NCBI GenBank assembly: GCA_964036315.1
Contig: OZ038485.1
Location: forward strand, 95,109,951 to 95,173,950
Direction: 5' to 3'
DNA: 64,000 bases
Source of the DNA: Acanthosepion esculentum
Taxonomy: Eukaryota > Mollusca > Cephalopoda > Sepiida > Sepiidae
Shown: one piece after another, positions 21,791 through 36,272 of the stretch
Position numbering within the stretch: the first letter of the stretch is position 1
Layout: every line of letters starts with the position of its first letter
Made by a program: the position numbers and the translations under genes
Notes under the pieces: generated by a model
Told to the model about the DNA's origin: nothing
The model's database searches: none
The model's input: only the letters and a program-made list of their open reading frames with translations

Positions 21791-24700
21791 ATTTTTAAAT
21801 TCCATAACTAAATTGTTTGTAATTGGGTTGATTATTCCAGGATGTTGTGTCAGGTGTCGTGATTATACAGAGCAAATCTGAAATGCAACACCAAGGGATC
21901 ACCCTCACTGTAGATGGTGCAGTCAATCTTCAACTTAGCCCCAAAAGTGTCGGCCTGTTTGAGGCCTTTTACAATTCCGTTAAGGTGAGTGATGTACTCC
22001 TGAATCTCAATGGTCACTAATCTATACTTTGTTATTCCTACCATTAACTCTATATCTAATTAAGTGTGTAAAATCTCAAACACAAGTTACAAATATAGAT
22101 TACCTGGTAGTGATTTATATATCTGCTTATAGTATATAATCTGATCCAATATAAAGATAAAAATACTATACATTATAAAACATGCTGTTATTTATTTATA
22201 CTAGAAAGACCTGTAAAAATTTCACTGTTTTCCTATTTAAATTTTCTAATGAATCTTAATTCTTAACTATCAAGTTAATAATAGAATAAGTTCTAAGACA
22301 ATAAAATTCCCCCTGTCACATCATTAAATATTTGAGCTTAACAACTTTAACAAAATATTGCAATAACAATCATAAATATGAATGTTGGATGCTATTTTAA
22401 GAAGTGGGTACAAGTGAAAAAATTTGAAATTGACAAATTTTTTCCATTTAACTGAAGCAGACATTAAACGCCTATCTTCCCTTCATTCTTTCATTTTCTC
22501 ACTGAAATCAAGTAGTGTCTTTTCCCCAGAATAGTCCATTATTTATGAGGTGATGTAGGAGACATTAAACACTTTTATCTCCTCTTCTTTCCTTCTTTCT
22601 TTCTAACTAAATTCCCATCTTACAAAAATTTCTCTTAGTAATAACTTAAAAATAATTCAGCAGATGATGTTATTTTATTTAAAATATGGAAACGGGATTT
22701 TTGTTGATTGCTTTTCTATCATTCGATATTGTGTCTGAAAAAAGGTGCATCTTATCACAATCACCATCACTTCTCGACCCTTTGGGTGAGGTCAAAGTGG
22801 AGTATCTGTTCTTATTGGCTTAATCTGATTCTCTTTCTCTCCACTTCTATCTTTACTTCTTTCTTTTTCTCATTGAAATCAAATAATATTTTTTGCTCTC
22901 CTTCCACACAATCAAAACATGAAGTACTCCATTATTTATGTGGCGTTGGCAGGGTATACTAGTGTGTGAACTAACACAAGGAAGGACAAGCACAGTTATA
23001 AGAGGATTTTTTATGATTTTTTTTTTTTTAAATTAGTAAATTAAAAATGTCTCTTGGTAAAGAGTTGGGTATAATACTGGGTTAATGTGTAACACCCACA
23101 GTCCGTATTAAAAATTTCCAAAATACTTAGATTTATGTGTAATTCTACATGCTCCATTCGAATCTGGCTTGAAAAATTTGATAAAATCTACCGTTTTGGA
23201 GTTATCATCAGTGAAAGTTTGGATTCAACCGCGTCGTTGGCGACCGCCATTACTCACGTTGTTTGCATACACTCGCTGTGGTAAGCTAAGCTCGAAACTG
23301 ATCTTTCTTGTCTAAATTTGTCTCAGTTACTGCGCACAAGAACTATTTATGGAGACATGCTCAGTTTGCGCAATGATACCTATACTGATAGCTATTCTGC
23401 AGTGAATGTATGCAAACAACACCAGTAATGTCTGCCCGTGACACAAATGAATCTGAAATTTCACTGTCGATAACTCCAAAACGGTAAATTTTATCAAATT
23501 TATCAAGCCAGATTCAAATGGAGCATGTACAATTACACATAAATGTAAGAATTCTGGAAATTTTTAATGCGAACTGAGTGCAGGTGTTATACTGCAAATT
23601 AACCTAGTACTGATTAGCTACCATTGGCTTCCATTTTCTTTTTCTTTTTTCAGCCAATCACTTTACTGCAGTATTTGGTGGATGTAGCTAAACCAGGCAA
23701 AATACCTGCTGGCAAGACTAAATTGCCTTTTGAGATTCCACTGAAGCCCAAAATGTACCGAATATTATATGAAACCTACCATGGTGTTTATGTCAGCATC
23801 CAGGTAAGGCAACTTTTATGTTTTTGTTTTGATTGTATTTTTTTTTATTTTTGTTTTTTGCTTTTTATGTGTTATAAATTTTACTAGAATAGGACTAACT
23901 ATTTATGTTAATAAAAGTGAATTACAAAAAAAAATTTAGTGAAATCATTAAAATTTGATAAATATTTGAATTAATCCTATTAATGATTGATCTCTGATAT
24001 TGAGCACTTTTTTTTTTTTTGCAAAGACTGCTTTGCCTTAAATGTCGTTCCTTTCAGACCTCCACTGACTGACAACATTTTTGGCTTTACGCTATCTTTG
24101 TTATTGCTATTGTGAAAAGATAAAAGTAATATTTATAATTTTATTACCATTCTGTTGAAACGCCGGTTCTTGTCTGATCACCGAAATTAAGCAAAGTCGA
24201 GCCTGGTCACGATCTAGATGGGTGACTGCTAGGGGATACCAGGTGCTGTAAGCTTGAATGAGTGGGTCATGTGATGGATAATGGCTCAGAATGAGAAATC
24301 AGAGAGCTGAGTTCAAATTCCAGTCAAGTTTGTTACATTTGCTTACATGCAAATACCCTTGGGGAAAAGGTATGAATCCATCCCTTCTCCCCCAGCTATA
24401 GCTTAAGTAGGACTGACTCGCTCCTATAGCCTTGGTTGGCAACCAGTCTTTTGCAGAATGTAATGTCAACCTATTGCAAGAGTCAGTCATAAATCAAAGA
24501 GAGACATGAAGCATGCATCACATGTGGCACCTAAGAAAGAACCATTTTTATAATGATAAAACTGTAATTTTGTAATCATGTATATATGTATGGACATGTG
24601 GCTGAGTGGTTAGGACATTCACTTTCTGACCATGAGACCTGGGTTCAAATCTCACCATCGTCAATTTGTCAGAAAGGAGACTTCCTGATTTTATTTGAGT

Positions 24701-27700
24701 GGAGGTGTCGATCCCAGAGTGCGACACCTTTGGAAAGTGCCTGAAAACCATACCGTGGGTTGACCCAAGCCTTGTGACTGAAATTGGGTAGACAGAACTC
24801 TTGGGGGGCCCATTGATAGCTGTGCTAGCATGAAGTCATCGTGAGTGAGGGCATGAGTATGCTGGCTTTGTTCAAATTGTTGATCACACTAGATAACATG
24901 CTCTTTCCCAGAAACTGTAACTAAGGTCTGCTCAGCATAGTTTTAGCACAAACCACAGGTGGGCTCTGTGGGTGTTGAAGAAACACAAAATGTGTCTGAC
25001 CAACGTCTGCAATAGGGATTGGCTAGCCACCCTAATGGACAGGTATCCTTGAATGCGAGTGGCCAGCTATACAATATGTATGTATGTATGAGTATTTCCA
25101 AGATACAGCTTAAACGATACATAATGCCCCAATCAATTAAGAAACATATTATACCTTGAATACCTATCAAGCGCAGTGTCAAATTTCATTAAAATTACAG
25201 CAAGGGATTTTTGAGCTATGGCTGTTTTTCAGTTTTTATGACATCTTTAATAGTAAATTCAGTATTTGGGGTTATTGTTACTTGAATGGAAAAGCCATTT
25301 GTTTCAAGAACTGTTTATAAAAGGAACCTAATGAGTTTATGGGTGGTCTAGTTCTATTCTAAAATGGTACATTTTTTCAGGGCATGGCAGTCTTGACTTT
25401 TGATTTCTTTTTTTTTATCTATAAAGTGCCATGTGTTCTGGGAAAAATAGTGGACTGGTTTCCCATTGTCTTTGCCACAATTTGAAACTCAGTTTTTTTT
25501 TTTTTCCTAGACTAGTTGCCATTCAAGCTTAGTGCAATCTAGCCCTTTATTAAGAAGCGAAGAAACGGATTCATGCCTTTCTCAAGTTTGTGTTGTAGAA
25601 GGTAAAATAATGTGGATGTTTGATAAAAAAAAAAAACGTAAAAAGAATATGACAAGAATCAGTCAAAATTTAAAAATGACAAAACTTCTTAGAGATTATA
25701 ATTATTTTTTTGTTTTCATTTGCATTTTTTAAATGACTTTAAAGAGTTAACATACAAACTTAAAAAAAATAAATTCTTTAATATCTCAGAATTCTTTTCT
25801 CTTAGGTCTTCCTAAAATTCTGCAGCTTTGCAAAAATATTTTCATAAACATCCATTTTTAGGTTTCAAGATTTGATTGTTAATTTTTGTATATCTCTTTG
25901 CAAATGAGTATCTAAATCAGTATTTCTTTGCCCTAATGTGTCCTGAAACTTAGCCATGTCCCTTTTCTCAATGGATTTAAATTGGTCATTATTGGCAAAG
26001 AAAATTTGCAAATTCTTCATAAATCCCTTTAAATAAAAATTGTACCACTAATCTTCTTTGTGAATGCTAAACTAAAATTTCACATTTTCGAATTTCATGA
26101 CTAATATTTCCTTATTAATATTTAAAGTGCACTCCAGATTTTTAGTTATAGAATCTCAAGATTCTTGACTAAATGCAAAGAAGGATCTGTAATGTAATTG
26201 ATCCTGACCACACATCACTTCAGTCACTTTCTCACCAATGCAGCTTCCCTGTTGTTTCTACAAATATTTTCATGGCAACTGCTCTGACAAGCTTTTTTCC
26301 ATGGTGCCCTGACTACATGAATTTAAGCGTGCTACAAGCTTGGCATCTAGGTCCCACCCTTTTACTGTTAAAATAGCTAAATACAACCACGAACAGTTTC
26401 TTTTGTCATACTTCCATCTTTTGTAACTCCCTTTTGTTTACTTGCTTCCCTGATAATGATAATCTATAAAAATTTAAATGCAACATCAATCACTATCTTT
26501 CGTCATCTTGAATCCCATTCATCTTTTTTCCTTTCCTCAGTGCTTCCTATTCTCAGTCTTCTCTTTCACTTTCACTCCCTGTAACCCCCTGTGCACTAGT
26601 GGCATTACTGCCTTGCTTGGGGTGAAATAATTAAAAAAAATGTGTGCACTGAAGAGAAACATTGATCTAAATAATACTGATTGTTATCAACGTTTTCTAG
26701 AAAAGTTTTTTGAGCTTTTCAATTGTACTGATTCATATTATTGTGATAGAATTCTGATATGCTACTATTTTAGAAGACAACCATTCTATTTTAAAAGGCT
26801 TATTTTGTTTATATATATTATTTTTTTTTTTTTACTAGTATATCATCAAAGCTGAAGTGAAAAGATCCCTGCTTAGTAAAGACCTCCAAAAGACTTGTGA
26901 ATTCATTGTTGAATACAAGGTAAAGTTAATTTGTTTTTAAATATGTAAAATTACTAGAATTTACCATATTTCAAGGCAAACAGAATTTTTTCAAGAAAGT
27001 GTTTAACTAGAGTGACAATAATAAAATTAATAAAAGTTCAACCAATTTATCTTTCTATTGACTTCAAAGTTTTGCATACATACTGGTCATCAAAGTCAGA
27101 TAAATCTATCGAGTTATTAACAAGTACTATATTTATACTCTACATAAGAAATGCTAATCATAGGCTCCAAACAAATTTTGAAATTTGCACTAATTGAACT
27201 TTTATTAATGTATATATTATTAGGTACCTCCAAAAATTCACTAAAAAAGACGATACAGGAAAAAAATAAAAAACTGCACAAAACATAAAACAAAATCTTA
27301 ACCATTGTGTTATTAAAAGATTAAAGTTCAAAGGATTTTTTGATGGAAAAATGTTTTTTTTTTTTCCTTTTTAGAACCTTGGGTTTTTTGGTTAAAAATC
27401 TTGCAAAAGTCAGATTATTGTTAGATTTTAATGAAACTTTCAGGACTTTATCATAAATTAATTAAATTACATTTGAAGTTTTTTTTTTTATTTAGTAAAT
27501 CTTGACAAAAATATATATTTTTTCTTTTACAACTGTTAAGCCCCTACCTCATTTAATTTTATGTTATGTAATGTCCAGAAATTCTTTTTTGTATCACTTA
27601 ATTTTTATGTTAGTCATAATGCCTGACTTTTTGCCTAACCTCATGAATATTTATGAGCATTCTTAAATTTAAAAATTTTGAAAAATCAATAACATTTTTG

Positions 27701-27830
27701 CTCTTGTATATAAACACGTTACAAAATAAAATCCTTGCATTTACCTTGATAAAGTCCCTCAGAGAATGAAATTTGTTGGCTAAGATAAGTTTTCCTTTTG
27801 TCTTTATTCAGACACACACACACACACACG

Positions 27831-27868
<38 letters not shown>

Positions 27869-29967
27869 AATAATATAGATAAGCGTTGTCTATATATTTT
27901 ATGCAAGTTTTTTTCATATAGTCTTTTTTTAATATATATATTTATATATATATATATATATATAAAGATTGTTGAATCCCAATAGAAACTCTCAGTAAAT
28001 AAGAAAGACTATCTGATGTTATGTAATAATACTTTTCAGCTGTTGAAAAATTTGGAAATAATGTCTTCCGGTTAAAAATGTATCGGCTATATTTCTGTTT
28101 TAGGAACAAGAAGAACATGCAGTGACAAAAGCGGTCCCTTTCACAATCAGCCCCGATACATTAACAAATATTAAAGGAGGGGTGAGTACAATTCTTGTTA
28201 TTAGAAGATAATAAATTGGGAGATTTTGTGATATTTTGAGAAGAGTTTAAATATCTGGGAAATGTCTTAACAGAGAACAGAAAGTACAAGACTGAAATCT
28301 GAAGGCATATTGGGATAGTGAAAGATGCCTTCCAAAAACGACGCAGAGTATTACAAGGCATAAAAAATTTATCCAAAACAAAGAAAAGAGTACTGAAATG
28401 TAATATGTATTATCAGTCCTCTTATATGGCAACAAATGCTTGACAATCTCCTCACAGATGAAGAAGAGACGTGAAGCAACAGAAATGTGGTTCTACAGAA
28501 GGATGCTGAGAATACTGAATATGTGAGCAATGATAAAGCTTTAGAGAAAATGCAAACAAAAAAGACATAGGAAGAGATAATTGAAATTTCTCTAGCACAT
28601 AACGAGGAAAGAAGGCTTGGATAATGATACTCACAGGACAGATTGAAGGCAAACGAGAGACAGTAAAAAACAACATATAACCTACCTAGTGAGTTTGAGT
28701 AAATGGATGGTTTAGCAAGGTTTAGGAAAGATAACATAAAGACAAAATTTATTAAGAGCTACAAAAATTGTGGAGAGCCATGATTGCTTATGTCATGAGG
28801 GTATATGGCACTGAGCTGATGCTTTACTACAAAGCTAGAACATCAATGGCTTTGTTAAGCTCTTCCATTGTAGGCTCAGAATCAAACTCTTCCAGCTTCT
28901 TTAGTGATGGAATTTTCTCTTATGTAAATTTCTAGTTAGGGCTCTGCCCATCATTCCCTTTGTTTGTCTTTTTCCGTAGTTAATTTCTCCATCATTGATT
29001 ACAGGGACCTAAACTTCTCTGTTGGTTTGCCAGTTGTTTGTTTAATTGCCCTCGGATATGTTCTGTATGTTGCTGTTGATTGAAGCCTGTTGGATGCTAT
29101 CTGACAGATGGAGCCAGTAGTCATTTGCACAATGACATGGAGTTTGCTGGGCCTTGCTACAAGCAACTTACAGAGCCTGTAGATTTTGTTGGCTAGAGTT
29201 ACACTTGTATCTAATTAATACACTGCTCTTAGCTTTTTCCAACCAAATCTATTACATTCATTATGTGCTAATACCCTTAGGAAAGATATGAATCCTCTTC
29301 TTCTCCCCCCTAGCTATGGTTAAATAACAGGACAGATTCTATAGCTTTGGATGGCAAGTGGGCTACCACAGAAAGAAATGGCAACCTACTGCAGGAAAAA
29401 AATCTGCCTTGTCAGTCATCTATCGAAAGATACATGATCACCTAAGCATGTATCACACATGGCACATAACTGACTAGATTGGCAGTAAGGTCTGAATCCT
29501 CTTCTAAATAGCAGGACAGACTGGGTTCTATAGCCTTGGATGGCAACTGGGCTACTGCAGAAAGAAATGGCAGCTGCAGGAAAAAAATCTGCCTCATCAG
29601 TAACGTATTGAAAGATACATGATCGCCTAAGTGTGTATCCTGCATGACACATAACTGACTGGTCTTAGCTTTGATGACTGGTTCTAATGTGGAGATGTTA
29701 GCCTCAAACCAGTCTTTGTTCTTGCGTACCTTCTTTCCATAGTGCAAGATTGCAGCATTATAGATGGTGTCCTGAAGGGAGTTCCATCCGTCTTCCATGC
29801 ACTGTGATGAGTCTCCACAATCCTCTTTAAGAACTTCTGGTTTTTATCTGTAATGATTAATATAGATAATTATTAATGTATACTTACTAGCTCTGTTATA
29901 TTACATCAAGTACTAATTTATTAACACAATTACTCAATGGGCAATATCTTGTGTGTGTGTATGCGTG

Positions 29968-30002
<35 letters not shown>

Positions 30003-30697
30003 CTATGTACAAATGAAACCAACACTAAATAAAATTAAAATGTCTAGAAAAGCAATGTTTTTGCAAATTTGTCTAAAATACATATATAATTCTATGATAT
30101 AATGATATATAATTTTGTATAATTTTATATATCAACAAAGAGTATTTAGAAAAATAGTATGACAAATTGGAAAAATGTTTTTTCCAGTGTGTCATACTAT
30201 TTTCTAAATATAATTCTATATAAAAAAACGAAACCAACTCTAAATAAAATTAATTATGATTATACTAAGAAATGTTTTAAAATGTCTATAAAAGCAAAGT
30301 TTTGGGATGCTCAAATCGTAAAAGTTTTTTTTAAAAGGAATGCAGGTTGAGTATTTTTAAAACATTAACAATAAAAATTTTAAACTAAGTTATCTCCCTT
30401 ACTTATTCTTTATGTAAATTGACTAGAACGAAGTGTGTTTTATGCACATTTAGAAAAAAAATTCGCTACTATCAATTACATTAATTTTTGTCTTGCAATT
30501 CACTCCTGAAAATGATCTTGGATGAGATTGGAAGTACTTGGAAAAGTGAAAGAAATAACCAAAACTATCATCTTTCTTACTCAGTTTTGTAAAAGGACTA
30601 AGAAGTTGTTCCATAAATTTGAGAGGATTAAAATAAAAATAAAAAAACGTATGTCTAGATTATTCAACCAAACATGCTTAAATGAAGACATGCTGCC

Positions 30698-30737
<40 letters not shown>

Positions 30738-33700
30738 GGTCATTGAAGTCAACACAAAGTGGTGACAATCTCTTTCAAGCTAAATATAATTGTCAGGGCT
30801 GACAATTGCATTTAGCATGAAACTGACTGTCACTTCAGGGTGTTGACATCACTGTCCACTTTTATATTTACATCTGCTCTATCCTTGATATTGAGCACAT
30901 TAACCAATAAATATTCCATAGCTTAAAACTATATTTTATAATATGCAGGATGAGATCAATAAATTTTCATCTAATTTATGCAAAAATGAAAATAACACAG
31001 ACATATCATTTTAACAGATATATTTACCAAAATTTCACAAAAATATCTCAAAATATTAGAGTAAATTTATTCAATAAAATCGCCATTGGCTTCAACAACG
31101 GTCTCTAGTTGGCTTCGGAATCACCTGCATTTCTTCTGGATGGTCTTATTTAAGTTGGTGAATGCTACCAAAATCCATGCCTTCAGTTCATCTTTGGTGT
31201 TACAAGGAGTTTTATTGGTCTATTGCCCAACTGCTCCCAACACATAATAATCAAGGGGATTGCAGTCTGGGGAGTCAAGTAGCCAGATGTAAGGGGTGAT
31301 GTGGTTGCAGAAATTGTCTGACAGCCATGACTGGGTTCTCCTGCTTGTGTGGCATGGTGCAGAGTTTCAATTCCAGACACAGTCTTGATATAGGTCTCCG
31401 TGTTGAGTCTGAGATCCTCACTAACAAATTCGGAAGTTCCTTTCTTATCAGAATGATCTCTATGAGTTTTCTGATCTGCCATACCTTTTTAATCACAATT
31501 AGACTCATCCAACTCTTTCCGAATTCTCTGCACTGTCATCAGATTGACACCCAAACACTCTGAAATGCTCGTATTGTAGCTTCCGATGTGAATGCCAAGC
31601 AGTAAAGCATGTCGTTTACAAATGTTTAGCAGAGTGAATTGTGTCATGGTGCTCTTTTTCTCATGGATAGTGCCCGACTGACCCTACTATACTGTGCAGA
31701 TGACAAAATCAAAAACAATTTGCATGCACAAAATTAAAAATATGAAATGGTGACAATTTACCCATCGCACTATATATATATATATATATATATTTTAAAA
31801 TAGTAGGAAAGAACAATGAGATTTATAATTCAGAGTTCTTAGTATTTATTTTTATTTTTAAAAAACAGTGCTCGATACAACAGCAGAGCATAATATTATA
31901 ATTGCTTTTTTTTTTAAATATATAATCAACGCAACGGCGAAATTCCCATGTTTCAAAACTGAAACCTCAATTTAAATTCAGTTAAATTGAGGTTTCCGTT
32001 TTGAAACATGGTGTTGCGATAATTATATATTTAGAGAAACACACACACACAGATATATATGTATATATATATATGTATATAAACACACAATCTCAAATTG
32101 TGTATATATGTTTAAGATGCAGCCAAAAGTATACCTTCACCTAGTAAAGATTTAAAAGTAACACTGATCATCTTGTCAGTAGCATAATCTCATTTCTGCT
32201 TTATATATGATTTTCTCTTCTAAACCTGATCAGTCATTTATTTCTATTTCTCCATTTACAGGAAAAGCATGTGCCTAAATTTAAAGTTACTGGTGTCTTG
32301 GATTCATTATCTGTTTGTATCACAAAACCACTAACAGGTGAAGTGAGTACCTTTCTATTTTATTTCTAAATGTGCATGCTACAGCCATTTGTGGAAAAAC
32401 ACCTGGCACAATTTTCTTCATATTTGTCATTTTTTTTTTTTTTGATTTTGTTGTGCTTCTCTGTGTTGATCCTATTCAAATCGGTTTCTTTCCCTAACTA
32501 TATAAAAAAAAAAATGACCTATTATTAATGTCATTAACATGCGAATAGCGAGCACCCATCAGATGTAATATTTGTTTTAATTTCAACGCTTGCAATCACT
32601 TTCGATCAAATTCTTCAGATCATGAAATTGAGTCAATACTCAACATAAGCAAATATTTTTTTTTACAAAATGTATATCACTAGAAAGACCCATGAAAATT
32701 TCACTGTTTTCCTATTTGAATTTTCTGATGACTCTTAATTAAGTTAATGATTCAATAAGCTCATGGCAAGTTCTACAACAAAAAATATTTTAGAAATTCC
32801 TCTATCACACTGTTAAATATTTGAGCTTAACAACTTTATCAAAATATTGCAACAGCAATTATAAATATGAATGCTGGTTGTTATTTAAAGAAGTATGGGG
32901 GTGCAAATGAAAAGATTTGAAAATAACAACTTTTTCCAGGTCACTGAAACTGATGTCACACACGTGAGTGCTATTGCCTCTTCTGTCTTTTTTTTTTCTT
33001 TCATTTTCTCACTGAAACCAAGTAGTGTCCTTGATATGTCTTTTCCATCTTTCCACACAATCAAAATGGAATAGTTCGTTAGTTATGAGGTATTGGTGGG
33101 AGATGTTAAACACTTTTATCTTCCTTTCTTTCTTTTTTTTTTTTTCTTTCCTTCACTGAAACCATGTAACGTGCCTGGTATGTCTTTTCTGTCTTTCCAT
33201 GTGACTAAAATGGAATAGTCCATTATTTATGAGGTATGGGCCTAAGGGAGGGACATGCCAAGGGTCTAAGGGAGAGACATGCAGAATTATAATAAAATAC
33301 ATATTGTATGAGAAGTATGGGAGTTCGAATCCAGCAAAAATTCGAAAGAACAAATCTTTTTGTCTACTGCAGAGCCTTCTTATCTGGTGCACTACAAAAA
33401 TTTAGTGCAAGTAAAATTATAATATGAGCTCTGCTAAAAAATGGTTGTTTAGACATTAGGTTTATAAATCCCAAAAATTCACTTCCTTTTATATTTAAAA
33501 GTCTGCTATTCGTTCGTGCATTGAATATTGTTAATATATCTGGTTTGGGGTTTCCATTATGTATTTTTGACAAAATTCAAAGAAAAATCTGAAATATTAT
33601 CAGTCTTGATGTGGCATCTCAGCTTCAATCACTTGAATCACTCAACCAACACTTTTATCCACATGGCTCATTGGATAAAAGTGTTGGTTGAGTGATGCAA

Positions 33701-34829
33701 AAGAGTTTTGAGTTCAATACCTAGCTACAGCAGGGGGAACAAAAACTGGAAGAGTTGAGTTACCAAGGAAAATCAACTGAAACTGCAATATCCAAAGGCA
33801 TGGAACATAGACAAGGATTCGGTTAAAAAATTCCAACTAATATCACTTGAAGAAGGCCGGAGCATATAACAGCTGTCCCTCTTGCCTTCAATCTCTCGTG
33901 TGTGTCAAATTTTCCAAGCCCGCTTTCCTCATGATGTGCCTTAGAAATTTCAACTATTTCCTCCTGATGTTAAGTATAAGTGTCCTTTTTGTTTCCATTC
34001 TCTTTAGAACTTTATCATGGCTTACATGTTCGGTCCATGTTATTCTCAGTATCCTTCTGTAGAATCACATTTCTGTTGTTTAAACTCTCTTCTTCTGTGA
34101 GGAGATTGTCCAACATTCGCTGCTATATAGGAGGACTGATATTACATAACTATATATTTTGCACTGTAAATTTGAGTTTTTTTTTTTTTTCATTAAAGTT
34201 CATCCAATACAAGGTCCAAGAACCACTCAAGGTAGTGTTACTGAAAGAGGTTTGTGATATAAACAGAAGAGGAAATAGGAAGTAAAGACTATGAGGATAT
34301 GGAGGATAGATAACGACTGACCCTTGACATGAAGAGATTAAGATTGTAGTATTTAGGGAAGCATCTCCACAAAGTAGCAGTTCTTGGGGAAGAAGCTTTC
34401 TGTATGGAACATCCTTCTTACCAATTGAATACATAAGCCTGTGGACATAACAAGATGGGTCTTGGCAACAAAGGTCTGAGCTGATGGCACTAAAGAAGGG
34501 AGTTTGTCTGAGCATTTTCCATGGAAGTAGCAAAAGTTCCATCAACACAGAACAAAATGTTACTTAAAAATTGTTATGAATTTAAAAAGTCTTCAAAGTT
34601 CTTAAGTGTTTATGAAGATTGTAAAAAATACAATGATTTATTTTTCTCTGATTTTACTCAGGAATAAAACAGAAAGAAAGATGTTGAACATCGACAAGGA
34701 TTCCTTACTTCAAATAATCTGAGCACTTCCAACATTGTAGCTCCACACCTCCATATATCTTAAAAGCATTTCTGAAAGAACTGAATGGGAATATTGTTCA
34801 CTTCTGCTAAAAACTGTCAGTTATTGGTT

Positions 34830-34864
<35 letters not shown>

Positions 34865-35542
34865 TTGTTTTGCTTAAACTTTATTTTAGATGGATACTCA
34901 TATTCGAGTATATGCTCTGTTTCTTTAATTACATTTACCAGCTTGAATATTTGAGAAACCTTGTCAGAAGACACATATTTTCTGACTGGTTGGGAAGTAG
35001 GAAGTCAGAAGAGAATTCCACAAGTGAGAAGTGCAGGAGAAGAAACTGTTAGCATAAAACTTATGGTTACATCTAGCCACTTCAGCTACGAAATAATGAG
35101 ACCATGCCACCAATATAGTAATGCTCTTAAATTTATAAAGTCTAGCTACAATAGACGAAATTTCATCAAAATAATTACCATGAAAATATTAAAAAAAGGC
35201 ACAGAGAAGCTACATTACTTGGACAGGAAAGCAACTGAAGCCAAGATGCCAGGTCAGGACCAATAATATGGCAGATTCTTCTTTGGATTTTATCAAGAAT
35301 CTCTAAATATATAGCAGAAGCACCAGACCTGGTGTGACAGCAATATTCAATGAATGAAAAAATGGTAGACTTGTGTTAGATACTGTTGAGAAAAATTGTC
35401 TAGCATCTCACACACACACATATATATATATATGAATGCTTGCTTGTACATTTACCTATATTTATCCATTTGATTTTGTGTGTGTAAAAATTTCTCATAA
35501 TTAACCTGTAGAATTAACATGTCTTTTTCCTTAATACATTAT

Positions 35543-35605
<63 letters not shown>

Positions 35606-36272
35606 CTCATTGGTGACTCTGGGGGTCAGACTTAGCCTTGGTGAGTCAAGATTCAAGTATATCTATTTCAAAGCAACAAAATCTATTTTAAAAGAGAGTG
35701 CGTTTTTTTTACTAATATGGTAATTGGAGAATTCTTTTGTTGTAGTAGTATTTTTCAGTCGATGTGGCATGAACTAAATTGTTCAATAAATAGAGCAATG
35801 TTGCAGCTATTATCCTGAAAGTTGCACGTCGGATCAGTTCTTTTTAAATCAAATATGTGGTGAAGTTCAATTTATATTACATGAATCATTCATACTAAAA
35901 AACAGATTAGTGAAGTTAATGATATAAATTTTAAATTTTCAAAAAATTCAACCTTAGCATTACGACCGTACACTCCAAAATTTCTTACCGTTAACAATAA
36001 CACATTTCTGAAAAAAACATTTTGATTCACATCTAATCTTTTGTGTCCCGTTATTACCTGGATGTACTAAAAAAATCAAATCAATTTCCATGCCTGATGA
36101 TGTCTGTATGAACAGATGAAAGTACTAGCAAAAAGAGACCTTATACAGCTCGAATTTATTAAAAGCATTCATCTAGAGATTCATGGATTAATGTAATTTT
36201 AATAAATTTGTTTGTGAAGATGTATTCTCGCCATTTATATCATTAACTTCACTAATCTGTTTTTTGTATGAA

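Larger units (their letters stand above)
16354..21840 (+). other. VPS26C intron 1
   Basis: GTAAGTA...ATTCCAG. It holds a dispersed repeat (17330-17590), two LINE fragments (17810, 18503), an A/T-rich block with little else (19350-20730), a hairpin (20731-20800) and a CT/AT microsatellite just before exon 2. Confidence 0.85.
21985..23653 (+). other. VPS26C intron 2
   Basis: GTGAGTG...TTTTTTCAG. It contains a tandem-bearing dispersed repeat (22195-22985) and a long foldback element (23079-23604). Confidence 0.9.
23804..26838 (+). other. VPS26C intron 3
   Basis: GTAAGG...TTTACTAG. It holds two SINEs (24146, 24590) and a LINE 3' end (26160). The part 25086-26160 is AT-rich without recognised content. 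Confidence 0.9.
28182..32261 (+). other. VPS26C intron 5
   Basis: GTGAGTA...CCATTTACAG. It contains an RTE-like LINE (28228), tandem SINE tails (29240-29660), a hairpin (30143), a dispersed repeat with (AT)n (30655-30945), a mariner-like relic (31100) and a long hairpin (31921). Confidence 0.9.

Noticed and set aside
24595..24665. Functional tRNA gene
   Set aside because: A and B boxes are good but the acceptor stem does not close and the sequence runs into a SINE body found elsewhere in the window.
34150..34548. 132-codon minus-strand frame as a host gene inside intron 6
   Set aside because: No start context, splice sites or recognised motif; its setting between LINE fragments favours a repeat.
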